Notes: a model not told the origin generated them from the letters alone. A stretch of 52,034 nucleotides of DNA from Candidatus Doudnabacteria bacterium (GCA_003151625.1 PLYC01000032.1:1-52034), one strand, 5' to 3'; shown: positions 16,732 to 24,332, counted from the stretch's first letter. Program-made: numbers and translations.

Positions 16732-17382
16732 TTAATTTCTATTTATTTCTTCTTCTAACTTTTCCCACGCTTCCCCCATATTCGGCGCTTTGGTGATGCT
16801 GGAGCCTAAAATCAGCAAATCCGCTCCGCTTTGGCTGATTTTTTTGACATTACTCATATTTATGCCGCCATCAACCTCTATTATAGCATTTGGTAAAAGT
16901 CTTCTCAATTCCGCCACACGTTCATAGGTATTTTCCAAAAATGGCGTTCCCTGAAAGCCGGGATTTACGCTCATTAGCTGGAAATGATTAACTTGTTTAG
17001 CCAACGATAAAACTGCATCCACCGGGGTTTCGTTCTTTAAGCACACCGCAGGTTCCATACCGGAATTTTTTATGGCGCTAATTGACGCGAGCAAATCGCC
17101 AATATTTTTAAATGCTTCAAAATGTATAATGATGGTTTGGAACCCGCATATTTGATAATCCAAAAACTCGGTTGGCTCTTTTATCATTAAATGCGCTTCC
17201 CAGTGAAAAGCCGGATTAAGCACATCGATTTCCGATGCCGGAAGAATTTTATTCGGCACAAAAATTCCGTCTCCAAAGTCAACCTGAATACGCTCCACGC
17301 CCGGCAGTTTGGTTTCCTGGTGATAAGTATTTAAGAAACCCTCTTTGGTGGTTTCTAGTATGGATGGGACGAGTTGGGACAT
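16732..17382 (-). CDS. rpe: Ribulose-phosphate 3-epimerase
   Basis: It interconverts ribulose 5-phosphate and xylulose 5-phosphate. The 216-residue TIM barrel shows VPSILE at the N terminus, the metal-binding QVDFGDGIFVPN (the usual DxMDGxFVPN is changed to DFGDG), AHLMI, MSVNPGFQG and EVDGGIN, and the phosphate site ILGSSI. The ATG at 17382 gives MSQLVPSIL, the typical start. It is part of the rpiB-rpe-tkt run. Confidence 0.94.
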   Translation of the reverse strand: MSQLVPSILETTKEGFLNTYHQETKLPGVERIQVDFGDGIFVPNKILPASEIDVLNPAFHWEAHLMIKEPTEFLDYQICGFQTIIIHFEAFKNIGDLLASISAIKNSGMEPAVCLKNETPVDAVLSLAKQVNHFQLMSVNPGFQGTPFLENTYERVAELRRLLPNAIIEVDGGINMSNVKKISQSGADLLILGSSITKAPNMGEAWEKLEEEINRN

Positions 17383-17448
17383 AAAGAAATTGAACAAAAT
17401 TAAATAAAATTTAAATAATTGACATAATTGTACTGCAGAAAATTTTGC
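17383..17448. repeat. Family F-like spacer repeat between rpiB and rpe
   Basis: The left part has AATTGAACAAAATTAAATAAAATT and the right part AATTTTGCTCAATTTTGCTC, so the arms are iterated, partly complementary AT words. The right part continues into the 3' end of rpiB, where the C terminus KIDMIEQN is encoded by these words. Confidence 0.65.
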
Positions 17449-17895
17449 TCAATTTTGCTCAATCATGTCAATTTTGTCAATTCGTCTCTGGTGCCTTCCG
17501 CCGTCAAACCCGGTTTCTATCCAAAGATCTATGGCACGCTCCACCTGTTCGGGAGTTAAAAATTTTGCTCCCAAAGAAAGCACGTTGGCGTTATTGTGCT
17601 GGCGCGACAAGACAATAATATCCTCGTGTCCGCCGTAATACAGCGCCGCCCTAATACCTTTGACTTTGTTGGCCACTATGGCCTCGCCCTGTCCGCTCAT
17701 ACCAATAACAATTCCCATGCTTCCGGGGTTCTGGCCGACTTTTACCGCGCAGGGATAAATAAAATCCGGGTAGTCGTCGTCCGGATCCACCTTAAAAGGC
17801 CCACAGTCTTCTATTTGCTGATCGGTTTTTTTTAAATGGTCTATTACCTGTTTCTTTAACTCAAACCCGGCGTGGTCCGATGCGATATATATCAT
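17449..17895 (-). CDS. rpiB: Ribose-5-phosphate isomerase B
   Basis: It interconverts ribose 5-phosphate and ribulose 5-phosphate. The 148-residue protein shows ASDHAGFELK (residues 5-14), GMSGQGEAIVANKVKGIRAAL and RQHNNANVLSLGAKF. In the active site the E. coli-type Cys is absent and GQGE occupies the position of the Mycobacterium-type catalytic Glu (GNGEQ). The C terminus is encoded by a repeat arm. It stands at the head of the rpiB-rpe-tkt group. Confidence 0.94.
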   Translation of the reverse strand: MIYIASDHAGFELKKQVIDHLKKTDQQIEDCGPFKVDPDDDYPDFIYPCAVKVGQNPGSMGIVIGMSGQGEAIVANKVKGIRAALYYGGHEDIIVLSRQHNNANVLSLGAKFLTPEQVERAIDLWIETGFDGGRHQRRIDKIDMIEQN

Positions 17896-17907
17896 AAGTT
17901 CTCATCA

Positions 17908-18034
17908 TTGTGTCATTCCGAGCCAGTAGCAGCCGAGTCGAGGAATCCCTTAACGATTGATAATCCATTAGTCTTCAATGGTTAAGGGATCCCTCCACTC
18001 CCTCAGATGCATTCGGTCGGTCGGGATGACACAA
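17908..18034. repeat. Family R long palindrome between tpiA and rpiB
   Basis: The 127-bp element has outer ends TTGTGTCAT and ATGACACAA, an inner left arm GAGGAATCCCTTAAC and right arm GTTAAGGGATCCCTCC. It fills the spacer between the two genes. The recJ copy at 3369-3466 and a worn copy near 47789-47875 are related. Confidence 0.85.
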
Positions 18035-18036
18035 GG

Positions 18037-18720
18037 TTATAAATTGATTATTTTATTAAAATCGGTTGCATTTAAACTCGCTCCGCCGACCAATAAGCCG
18101 CCGACATTCTGCTGTTCTAAAAATTCCTTGGCGTTGGCCGCGTTGGCAGAGCCCCCGTATAAAACTATGGGCACACCGTATTTGGTTTTTATAAAAATAG
18201 ATATTTTTTCCACGTGCTCCGAGGTGGCGTTCTTGCCGGTTCCAATAGCCCACACGGGTTCGTAGGCGACGATAACTTTTGACTTATCTACCCCTGCAAG
18301 GTCCACATCCAGTTGGCTCTTTAAAATATCCGTAACTTCCAAATCATCGTGTTCAACCGTGGTGCCGAAACCAATGCAAATTACCGGGATAATATTCTGC
18401 GCCAAAAGCGCTTTAGCCTTGGCGTTTACCATTTCGTCCGTATCCCCTACCGCGCGCCTTTCGCTGTGCCCAATTATGCAATATTTAATCTTTAAATCTT
18501 TCAATTGCAATGCCGAAACCTGCCCGGTAAACGCGCCCTTCTCCTGCCAAAAACAATCTTGAGCCCCGATATTTGGATATTGGATATTAGATAGATATAT
18601 GGTTGGTGGACAAAGCACAACCTTATTTTTAGCCTTAACCGATATCGAAGCCGCCAACGCCTGCGCGTCTTTAAGCGTGCTTGGATTTAGTTTCCAGTTG
18701 GCGATGATTAGTTTTTTCAT
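18037..18720 (-). CDS. tpiA: Triosephosphate isomerase, short form
   Basis: It interconverts dihydroxyacetone phosphate and glyceraldehyde 3-phosphate. Catalytic residues are visible: N8 and K10 (ANWKLN), H85 in IIGHSERR and E154 in AYEPVWAIGTGK, with LYGGSANAAN and GLLVGGASL at the phosphate site. At 227 residues it is about 25 shorter than typical bacterial enzymes, with shortened helices between H85 and E154. Its ATG overlaps the GxxExxY stop (TAATG). Confidence 0.95.
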   Translation of the reverse strand: MKKLIIANWKLNPSTLKDAQALAASISVKAKNKVVLCPPTIYLSNIQYPNIGAQDCFWQEKGAFTGQVSALQLKDLKIKYCIIGHSERRAVGDTDEMVNAKAKALLAQNIIPVICIGFGTTVEHDDLEVTDILKSQLDVDLAGVDKSKVIVAYEPVWAIGTGKNATSEHVEKISIFIKTKYGVPIVLYGGSANAANAKEFLEQQNVGGLLVGGASLNATDFNKIINL

Positions 18721-19151
18721 TATTTATTCCGATCTACAGATTCTTGAGATTTTACAGATACCTGCAGATGATTAATATTTAAAATTCGTTGGGGTTTTAA
18801 ATATTTAGCTCTAAAATTTACCAATATTCCCAGCTTTAAATTAGTTTGTTGCAAATACCTTTGTACTTGCTCAAAATCTTCCCTTTGCAAAAACGGCTTA
18901 GCTTTAAACTCCAAAACAATCAAATCCCAAACAATAAAATCTGGCCTATCAAGGATGTCCCCTACACTTTGTTCTCTTAAGTATGGAATTAATTTAAGTT
19001 TAAACCTTTCTTCAGCTTTATCGCAATAGTGCTTTTCTTTGGCGAATCTTCCAAGTTCATTATGAGTAGCAAAAAGAATTCCCCTTAATTTATAGGTTTC
19101 GTCACCATATAAAAATTCGTCTTGATTAATCATAAAATTATGTTTCAACAT
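18720..19151 (-). CDS. GxxExxY family PD-(D/E)XK nuclease-like protein
   Basis: The 143-residue protein fits the GxxExxY family: YKLRGILFATHNELGRFAKEKHYCDKAEERF (the motif region), a nuclease-like core PDFIVWDLIVLEFKAK with the D...ExK pattern, and QVQRYLQQTNLKLGILVNF with RILN near the end. Family function is unknown. The gene is enclosed by inverted repeats of word family H: the last 15 codons lie in one arm (18723-18768) and the start codon touches the other (19150-19195). The start may be 19151 or 19133; neither has a Shine-Dalgarno. The cassette fills exactly the gap between galT and tpiA. Confidence 0.85.
   Translation of the reverse strand: MLKHNFMINQDEFLYGDETYKLRGILFATHNELGRFAKEKHYCDKAEERFKLKLIPYLREQSVGDILDRPDFIVWDLIVLEFKAKPFLQREDFEQVQRYLQQTNLKLGILVNFRAKYLKPQRILNINHLQVSVKSQESVDRNK
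18723..18768. repeat. Family H inverted repeat, left arm
   Basis: It starts TTTATTCCGATCTACAGATT and continues with GAGATTTTACAGATAC and TGCAGATG. The arm at 19150-19195 is its reverse complement with about 39 of 45 matching positions by eye. Confidence 0.85.
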
Positions 19152-19195
19152 CTGAAGTTATCTGTAATATCTGCTAATCTGTATATCGGAATAAT
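19150..19195. repeat. Family H inverted repeat, right arm
   Basis: It contains the iterated words ATCTGAAGTT, ATCTGTAAT, ATCTGCTA, ATCTGTATATCGG and ends at the first base of the galT stop codon. It is complementary to 18723-18768. Confidence 0.85.
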
Positions 19196-20205
19196 TACTC
19201 CTCTCCCTTTAAAAACTTCGTACTCACCTCCGGCGGAATCGGGTTTACCGGAATTCCCGTGGCGTATTCGAAGCCGGCCCAAATGGTAATGCGCGGGAAA
19301 ATGGTCAGGTGCCAGTGGAAAGCTTTTTCCTCGTGAGCCGCGTGCTTGTTATGTTCGGACGGCATGTTGTGGATGTAAAAGTTCAAAGGCGGGTCAGAAA
19401 GTTTGGTGTAGAGTTGTCCGAGCGTGACTTTTAAAACGAATGACAAATGTTTTATTTCCTCTTCTGTCATATCCTCAAACCTTGCCCCGTGCCGCTTGGG
19501 CAATATCCAAGTTTCAAACGGACTGCGGCTGGCATAAGCGGAGATAACCACAAAATGCTCGCTTTCGTGCACCACGCGGTCTTTGACCAAAAGCTCTTCT
19601 TTAATGATATCACAATAAATGCAGGCGTTGTTATTTTGGTAGTAATGGTAACATCCCAAAATTTCATCGTGGATGTGCGGCGGCACTATGGGCGTGGCAA
19701 GCAACTGATAATGAGGATGAATAATGCTCGCTCCGGCGTCGCGGCCGTGATTATGAAAAATTTGGATGTAGGCCAATTCCGGATTGGCGGATAATGTTTT
19801 TATCCTTTCGATAAAAGTTTTTATCGTGAGCTCAACAATTGCAATCGATTGCAAAGCCACAGGCTCGTTATGCTTACGAGTGATTATGATTTCATGGTCG
19901 CCGTCACCGCTGTGCGAAACATAAAACTCCTTATGCCGGTAAACCGCTGTGTGCTCCAGCGAAGAAAACTTGTTGGGAATTATCCGAATTTCGTAATCTT
20001 TGCCTTTTGTCGGCAAACCATCCGCGCCCACTCTTAAAATTTCCGGATTTAAACGCTCATTCCCCGGACAAAAAACGCACTTGGCATCCACCTCCGGAAC
20101 GCCGAACATAACACTATAAGTCTTATACTGGTCCGGCCTCTTCCCCCTAGTCGGAGCGATGAGAACCCAGTTTTTTGTTATTGGATTTTGTCGGAATTCG
20201 GACAA
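19195..20205 (-). CDS. galT: Galactose-1-phosphate uridylyltransferase
   Basis: A HIT-superfamily nucleotidyltransferase of 336 residues. The zinc-binding CVFCPGN and the second CIYCDI, HNHGRDAGASIIHPHYQLLATP with the catalytic HPH, and the C-terminal HWHLTIFPR with the paired histidines are all present. It exchanges UMP between UDP-glucose and galactose 1-phosphate; related enzymes of this family act on other sugar phosphates, so the substrate is not certain. No galK or galE is in the window. Confidence 0.92.
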   Translation of the reverse strand: MSEFRQNPITKNWVLIAPTRGKRPDQYKTYSVMFGVPEVDAKCVFCPGNERLNPEILRVGADGLPTKGKDYEIRIIPNKFSSLEHTAVYRHKEFYVSHSGDGDHEIIITRKHNEPVALQSIAIVELTIKTFIERIKTLSANPELAYIQIFHNHGRDAGASIIHPHYQLLATPIVPPHIHDEILGCYHYYQNNNACIYCDIIKEELLVKDRVVHESEHFVVISAYASRSPFETWILPKRHGARFEDMTEEEIKHLSFVLKVTLGQLYTKLSDPPLNFYIHNMPSEHNKHAAHEEKAFHWHLTIFPRITIWAGFEYATGIPVNPIPPEVSTKFLKGEE

Positions 20206-20214
20206 TTTTTTTTA

Positions 20215-20243
20215 TTGACAAACTATTAATTTTATGTTATATT
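20215..20243 (+). promoter_or_regulatory. Sigma-70 promoter of the 49-residue membrane peptide gene
   Basis: TTGACA at 20215-20220, a 17-nt spacer, and TATATT at 20238-20243. The leader of about 35 nt ends with AAGGAGGGG five bases before the ATG. Confidence 0.78.
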
Positions 20244-20284
20244 TATATGTTTCTATGTATAAGACCTCATAAGGAGGGGTTAGT

Positions 20285-20434
20285 ATGGAAACGACGTCAG
20301 CCGTATTGGTGATCCTTGCAGCCGCCTGGCTGCTCTGGATATTGGTGACCGATTGGTTATCAAGCGGCCTAGCGGCGTTGGCAATTTTTATCACAGCCGT
20401 GATAAAGAGCCTCCGCCAGAAACAGGGGCCTTAG
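20285..20434 (+). CDS. 49-residue membrane peptide
   Basis: A short reading frame starting METTSAVLVILAAAWLLWIL, with one clear membrane helix (about 5-22), a second weaker hydrophobic stretch (about 26-42) and a basic end KSLRQKQGP. Its consensus promoter and AAGGAGGGG Shine-Dalgarno make it a believable gene despite its size. I do not recognise a family. It lies on the plus strand between galT and ruvX, and its stop is 8 bases from the ruvX stop; GGCC repeats around the joint could form a weak shared terminator. Confidence 0.72.
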   Translation: METTSAVLVILAAAWLLWILVTDWLSSGLAALAIFITAVIKSLRQKQGP

Positions 20435-20441
20435 CGCAAGC

Positions 20442-20882
20442 TTATGGCCCTTTCAATTTGGCTAAATAATTTTGCAAAAGTATTTGTGCGGCTAAACTGT
20501 CAACGTATTTGCTTTTATCCGGTGATGTTTTGCCCACCTTTTTATTATTTTTAGTGGGCAATCCGCCGAAGCCTTGGCGAAGGTGGACCGCCATTTGCGA
20601 AGATAACCGCTCATCCATAATTTCCACCGGTAATCCTGTCTGACTTTCAACTTTAATCTTAAATCTTTCAACTTCTTCGGTCTTCTTTGTCCTCCCCCCG
20701 TCCATATTCAGCGGCCAGCCGAGCACGATTTTTGAAATTGAATGATTTAAAATTAAAAGATTTAAAGATTGCCAAAACTCCTTAGGAGACAAGATATCCA
20801 ACTCCCTTGCTAACGTAAAACTTTCATCGCTTATTGCCAATCCGATCCTCTTCTCGCCATAATCGATTCCGAGTATTTTCAT
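20442..20882 (-). CDS. ruvX: Pre-16S rRNA nuclease / Holliday junction resolvase-like RuvX (YqgF), with repeat-encoded insert
   Basis: The RNase H-fold protein shows GIDYGEKRIGLAISD (residues 4-18), ILGWPLNMDG and MDERLSSQMA, then DSLAAQILLQNYL at the C terminus, the standard YqgF order. Between the DERLSS helix and the last helix it has HLRQGFGGLPTKNNKKVGK, where most homologues are shorter; LRQGFGG is encoded by a family Q palindrome (20562-20588) next to a TTGCCCAC/GTGGGCAA stem. The frame is intact. Its start overlaps the DUF559 stop (ATGA). Confidence 0.92.
   Translation of the reverse strand: MKILGIDYGEKRIGLAISDESFTLARELDILSPKEFWQSLNLLILNHSISKIVLGWPLNMDGGRTKKTEEVERFKIKVESQTGLPVEIMDERLSSQMAVHLRQGFGGLPTKNNKKVGKTSPDKSKYVDSLAAQILLQNYLAKLKGP
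20530..20588. repeat. Family Q palindrome and nested stem inside ruvX
   Basis: TTGCCCAC (20530-20537) pairs with GTGGGCAA (20554-20561) and is followed by CCGCCGAAGCCTTGGCGAAGG, the Q core also found at 4397-4422. Together they add about ten residues to RuvX. Confidence 0.7.
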
Positions 20883-21277
20883 AATGCGTCCTGCAGTCTC
20901 CCCTCTCCCGCTTGCGGGGGAGGGTTAGGGTGGGGGCTGATAATAGCTAGCCTAATTGTTTCCAAAGCCCCTTCTAAATTATTATCTAATTCATTATTCC
21001 AAAATCTTAGCACCTTGTATTTGTTAGCAACCAAATAATCTTCTTTCAGCTTGTCTTGTTCTGATATTGACTTGCCGCTGTGCTGGCTTCCATCCAGCTC
21101 TATGGCCAATCTTTTATTCTTGCAACAAAAATCCACAATATATTTTTCACCAAAAGGTACCTGACGCCTAAATTGTTCGTCACACATTCTGTGATTTCTT
21201 AAATACTGCCATAATTTTGCTTCCCAGGGATTTTTGCTTTTTCTTTGTTCCCTTGCTAGTTTAATTAGTGTGCTCAT
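20879..21277 (-). CDS. DUF559 protein, Vsr-like PD-(D/E)XK endonuclease fold
   Basis: The 132-residue protein starts with the DUF559 pattern: ARELRK-like helix, NPWEAKLWQYLRNHRMCDEQFRRQVPFGEKYIVDFCC, then KRLAIELDGSQH (the D...ExD nuclease core) and YKVLRFWNNEL. The family resembles very-short-patch-repair endonucleases; activity is unproven. Its last 17 or so residues (HPNPPPQAGEG) are read from a family K palindrome. An inverted copy of the same palindrome lies before its start, so the whole looks like a cassette between degP and ruvX. Confidence 0.88.
   Translation of the reverse strand: MSTLIKLAREQRKSKNPWEAKLWQYLRNHRMCDEQFRRQVPFGEKYIVDFCCKNKRLAIELDGSQHSGKSISEQDKLKEDYLVANKYKVLRFWNNELDNNLEGALETIRLAIISPHPNPPPQAGEGRLQDAL
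20888..20943. repeat. Family K palindrome at the DUF559 3' end
   Basis: It reads CCCCTCTCCCGCTTGCGGG then GGAGGGTTAGGGTGGGGGC, so it is itself a hairpin. It encodes the C terminus of the DUF559 protein. The copy at 21283-21331 is in opposite orientation. Confidence 0.8.
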
Positions 21278-21282
21278 AATTC

Positions 21283-21331
21283 CCCCTCCCTAGCCCTCCC
21301 CCCTCAGCTGCATTCGGGGAGAGGGAAGGGA
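21283..21331. repeat. Family K palindrome at the DUF559 5' end
   Basis: On the minus strand it reads CCCTTCCCTCTCCCCGAATGC then GGGGGGAGGGCTAGGGAGGGGG, matching the other copy in inverted orientation. It fills the space between the degP stop and the DUF559 start. Confidence 0.8.
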
Positions 21332-21341
21332 ACAGAAATGC

Positions 21342-22613
21342 TTATTTTGTTTCCCCCAGCGTTACCTTAACATCGTTCTCCTGCCCTTTATGGTAAACCT
21401 TTAAGGTTACAACATCATTCGGGCTATAATTAGACAACAGCGATGACAGTGTATGATTCTGGTCCACTTTTGTCCCGTTAACTTCCAAAATAATATCGTT
21501 CTCGACTAAACCCGCTTTGTCCGCCGGACTGCCGGGCAAAACCGCAAAGTCGGTAACGTTCTGGCCACGCACTATAAGAGCGCCATAATCGCGCGGCAAT
21601 TTTTGCTGGCTGGCAATATCCGCGGTTAAAATAATATAACGAACACCCAAAAACGCGCTGGTAATTTTTCCGTTCTTCTGATAACTGGCTACGGCCTTGG
21701 CAACCTCATTGGATGGAATGGCAAAACCCACCAGCTGACCCTGCTGGTCTATGGCGGTATTTATCCCCACAACCTGTCCGGCAATATTCAGCAAAGGTCC
21801 GCCGCTGTTGCCCGGATTAATAGCCGCGTCGGTTTGAATTACACCGGACAAATTTTCACTGCCAGTGTCACTCCCGGCGGTTATGCTCCGGCCAATACCA
21901 GAAACAATCCCGCTGGTCACGGTATTTTGATATTGCCCCAAGGAATTTCCAATGGCAATAACATGCTGGCCGACCTGGAGCTGTGAAGAATCGGACAATT
22001 TAAGAAATGGCGCGTTCTGAATAGTAATTTTTACCAGCGCTAAATCGTTGGTTGGATCCTGCGCCAAAACTTTAGCGTCATACTTTTTACCATCGGATGT
22101 TATAACCGTGTAACTGGCTGTGGTATCCGATACCACATGCTTATTGGTTAAAATTAAACCATCGGCCGAAATAAAAAATCCGCTCCCGGCGCCAACTTCC
22201 TGAATGTTGGGCGTGGCAGGAGTTTGCTGCTCGGACTGGCCGTCGCTGTTAAAAAAATTAAAAAACGGATCCTGGCTAAAAGGATCCATCCCATAGCCCG
22301 GAATTTTATTTAAATCCTGAGAAATAATAATGGAAACCACGGCCGGACTGGCCTGTTTTACCACATCCACCGTGGAAGAGTCTTCGTTAAAGGTAACTTT
22401 CTGGTTTAAGCCGGCGCTGAAAGATTCCCCCAGTAATTTTTTCCCCGCCGAGGAACGCAAAAAATACAGACCGCCCAAAGCTCCGCCTATTCCGCCAAAA
22501 ACCAGGCTGCAGATAATCGCTAAAATTACTACCTTAAAGCTGATACTTTTTAAGCTGGTTGGTTTTGCCGGCTCTGGTACCAAAATAGACTGATCGTTTT
22601 CTTGTATTTCCAT
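21342..22613 (-). CDS. DegP/HtrA-type trypsin-like serine protease with PDZ domain
   Basis: Residues 29-50 form a membrane segment (KVVILAIICSLVFGGIGGAL), so the protease domain lies outside. The catalytic triad is visible: His in LTNKHVVSD, Asp in PTNDLALVKI and Ser in NPGNSGGPLLN. One PDZ domain follows (LPGSPADKAGLVENDIILEVNG). Such envelope proteases degrade or sense damaged proteins. The start at 22613 is taken because the upstream frame would begin before the promoter; no Shine-Dalgarno is evident. The stop is followed by the DUF559 cassette. Confidence 0.95.
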   Translation of the reverse strand: MEIQENDQSILVPEPAKPTSLKSISFKVVILAIICSLVFGGIGGALGGLYFLRSSAGKKLLGESFSAGLNQKVTFNEDSSTVDVVKQASPAVVSIIISQDLNKIPGYGMDPFSQDPFFNFFNSDGQSEQQTPATPNIQEVGAGSGFFISADGLILTNKHVVSDTTASYTVITSDGKKYDAKVLAQDPTNDLALVKITIQNAPFLKLSDSSQLQVGQHVIAIGNSLGQYQNTVTSGIVSGIGRSITAGSDTGSENLSGVIQTDAAINPGNSGGPLLNIAGQVVGINTAIDQQGQLVGFAIPSNEVAKAVASYQKNGKITSAFLGVRYIILTADIASQQKLPRDYGALIVRGQNVTDFAVLPGSPADKAGLVENDIILEVNGTKVDQNHTLSSLLSNYSPNDVVTLKVYHKGQENDVKVTLGETK

Positions 22614-22667
22614 ATTGGTTAATATTAACAATATTCCCATCAAGAAAGATGGATATTTTATACTAAC

Positions 22668-22695
22668 ATTATAACATAAAATCGGCTTTATCCAA
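22668..22695 (-). promoter_or_regulatory. Probable degP promoter overlapping a hairpin
   Basis: On the minus strand TTGGAT (22695-22690), 16 nt, then TGTTATAAT with TATAAT at 22673-22668. The -35 box lies in the loop of a CGGCTTT/AAAGCCG stem (22684-22702) that may end the dnaX transcript. Confidence 0.5.
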
Positions 22696-22713
22696 AAAGC
22701 CGGAACAAATAAT

Positions 22714-22770
22714 GAGATGGGCACCATCTCAACAATGTAGATAAAGCCCAAAGACGATGCCCATCTCTCA
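22714..22770. repeat. GAGATGGGC inverted repeat between dnaX and degP
   Basis: GAGATGGGC and GCCCATCTC, both perfect 9-mers, are separated by about 37 nt that include a repeated ATCTC. It lies directly after the dnaX stop and may form part of its 3' end. Function unknown. Confidence 0.5.
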
Positions 22771-22779
22771 CTTTTACAA

Positions 22780-24312
22780 TTAATCTATCAATTCTCCGCC
22801 AAAAACCTTTAGCGCTTCGCTTAAAGCGAGAGATGTGTCAACCTGGGGTTTTTCGTCTTTAAAAACCTGAGCGCTGACGGTCATTTTTTTACCGGCAACT
22901 TCCTCGAAAGTCGCGCAAATCAAACTAAAATTTTTGGGATGCTCCAAATTTTGTTTGTTGAACAAAAATTTTACGCCCAAAATTATTTTATACCCCAATA
23001 CGTCCAAAAGTTCCCCGTTTCTTAACAGGCTGCCTAACGGACTGTTAATCGCCTTGATTTTTTCTATAACTTTTGGCCAAACAATCCGCACTTCCGGCAG
23101 AGTCATGGCTTCGCCGGCTTCCTCAATGACTATCGATTCCTGGATTTGCGGTTGGGGTTTTTGTGTTACAGGTTCCGGTACAAGGTCGCCGGCCACAAAC
23201 GTCTGTGGTTTGACAGTTGGCGCCGAGGATAAGGAGCCTTTTTTTATGGCTGCCTCCAAAGCGGCTAACAGCATTGGGATTTCCGGAGCCGGAGAGCTGG
23301 ATAAGTCTTTATAAGATTTTAAAAACAACCGAATAATATAAATTGAATCGTTCAATAAAAGTTTGTCGGCCAATTCTTTAACTTTGGCTTTGTGATTTTC
23401 CGCCAGATTAAAAACCTGGGCGCCGTTGGTCACCTTAAATACCAAAACTTTACGCAAATATTCCAAAAAGTCGCGGTTTAAAATTGTGTAATCTGTCCCC
23501 TTTTCGGCCAAGCCGGTAAAAAAATCCGGCAGCTTATTGGCCTTACCCAAAACAATTAACTCCAATAAATTTTCGCAAACCGCGATGTCCGTTATGCCCA
23601 AAAGCGCTTCGGTTTCTTCCAAATTTGGGCTTTCCCCGAGAGTCATAACTTTATCCAGCAAAGACAAAGCATCACGGGCGCTTCCGTCGGCATTTTGCGC
23701 GATTAACCCCAGAACTTCCGCGGTAATTTTAAAATTTTCGGCAGCACAAATTTTTTCCAGCAGTGGCAACAGGTCGGCCGGGGAGTAAGCTTTAAAATCA
23801 AACCGCTGGGTGCGGGAAATAATTGTCGGTGGAACCTTATTTATTTCCGTTGTGGCCAAAATAAAAATCGCGTGCTTCGGCGGCTCTTCCAAAGTTTTAA
23901 GCAGGGCGTTAAACGCGCCTTTGCTAAGCATGTGGACTTCATCGATAATAAAAACTTTATACTTGCCGGAAGTGGGACTGAATTTTACATGCTCAATTAA
24001 TTCCCGGATGTTTTCAACGCCGGTATTGGAAGCCGCGTCTATTTCCGCCAAATCCAGAAATTGTCCGTTTTCTATTTGTTTACAAACCCCGCACTTACCG
24101 CAGGCATCGCCGTCTTTGGGATTTAAACAGTTAACGGCCTTGGCTAAAATTCGCGCTACCGATGTTTTGCCGACTCCCCTACTACCGGTAAATAAATAAG
24201 CATGAGCAAAACCCCCGCTTTTTACCTGGCTTTTGAGCGTCTGAACTATTGGTTTTTGACTCAAGACATCGGCAAAAGTCTGGGGTCGATATTTTCTATA
24301 TAAAACAGCCAT
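22780..24312 (-). CDS. dnaX: DNA polymerase III subunit gamma/tau
   Basis: The clamp-loader ATPase has YRKYRPQTFADV at residues 5-16, Walker A GSRGVGKTS near 45, the zinc-binding CLNPKDGDACGKCGVCKQ, Walker B FIIDEVHML, sensor 1 ILATTEINK and the SRTQRFDF arginine-finger segment. Domain III and a short C-terminal part follow to 510 residues, so it is closer to a gamma than to a long tau form. It has a -10 box (24333-24338) with a leader of only about 13 nt and no Shine-Dalgarno. Confidence 0.97.
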   Translation of the reverse strand: MAVLYRKYRPQTFADVLSQKPIVQTLKSQVKSGGFAHAYLFTGSRGVGKTSVARILAKAVNCLNPKDGDACGKCGVCKQIENGQFLDLAEIDAASNTGVENIRELIEHVKFSPTSGKYKVFIIDEVHMLSKGAFNALLKTLEEPPKHAIFILATTEINKVPPTIISRTQRFDFKAYSPADLLPLLEKICAAENFKITAEVLGLIAQNADGSARDALSLLDKVMTLGESPNLEETEALLGITDIAVCENLLELIVLGKANKLPDFFTGLAEKGTDYTILNRDFLEYLRKVLVFKVTNGAQVFNLAENHKAKVKELADKLLLNDSIYIIRLFLKSYKDLSSSPAPEIPMLLAALEAAIKKGSLSSAPTVKPQTFVAGDLVPEPVTQKPQPQIQESIVIEEAGEAMTLPEVRIVWPKVIEKIKAINSPLGSLLRNGELLDVLGYKIILGVKFLFNKQNLEHPKNFSLICATFEEVAGKKMTVSAQVFKDEKPQVDTSLALSEALKVFGGELID

Positions 24313-24332
24313 AATTGATGTTTTGCTTATCT

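Noticed and set aside
20212-20394. Minus-strand 60-codon frame opposite the 49-residue peptide gene
   Set aside because: It lacks a start signal and overlaps the plus-strand promoter and peptide gene, which are better supported.
22268-22290. Other GGATCC sites (for example in degP, rpiB, ubiB-like gene) checked as family P palindromes
   Set aside because: They are isolated hexamers without the 15-nt symmetric flanks.
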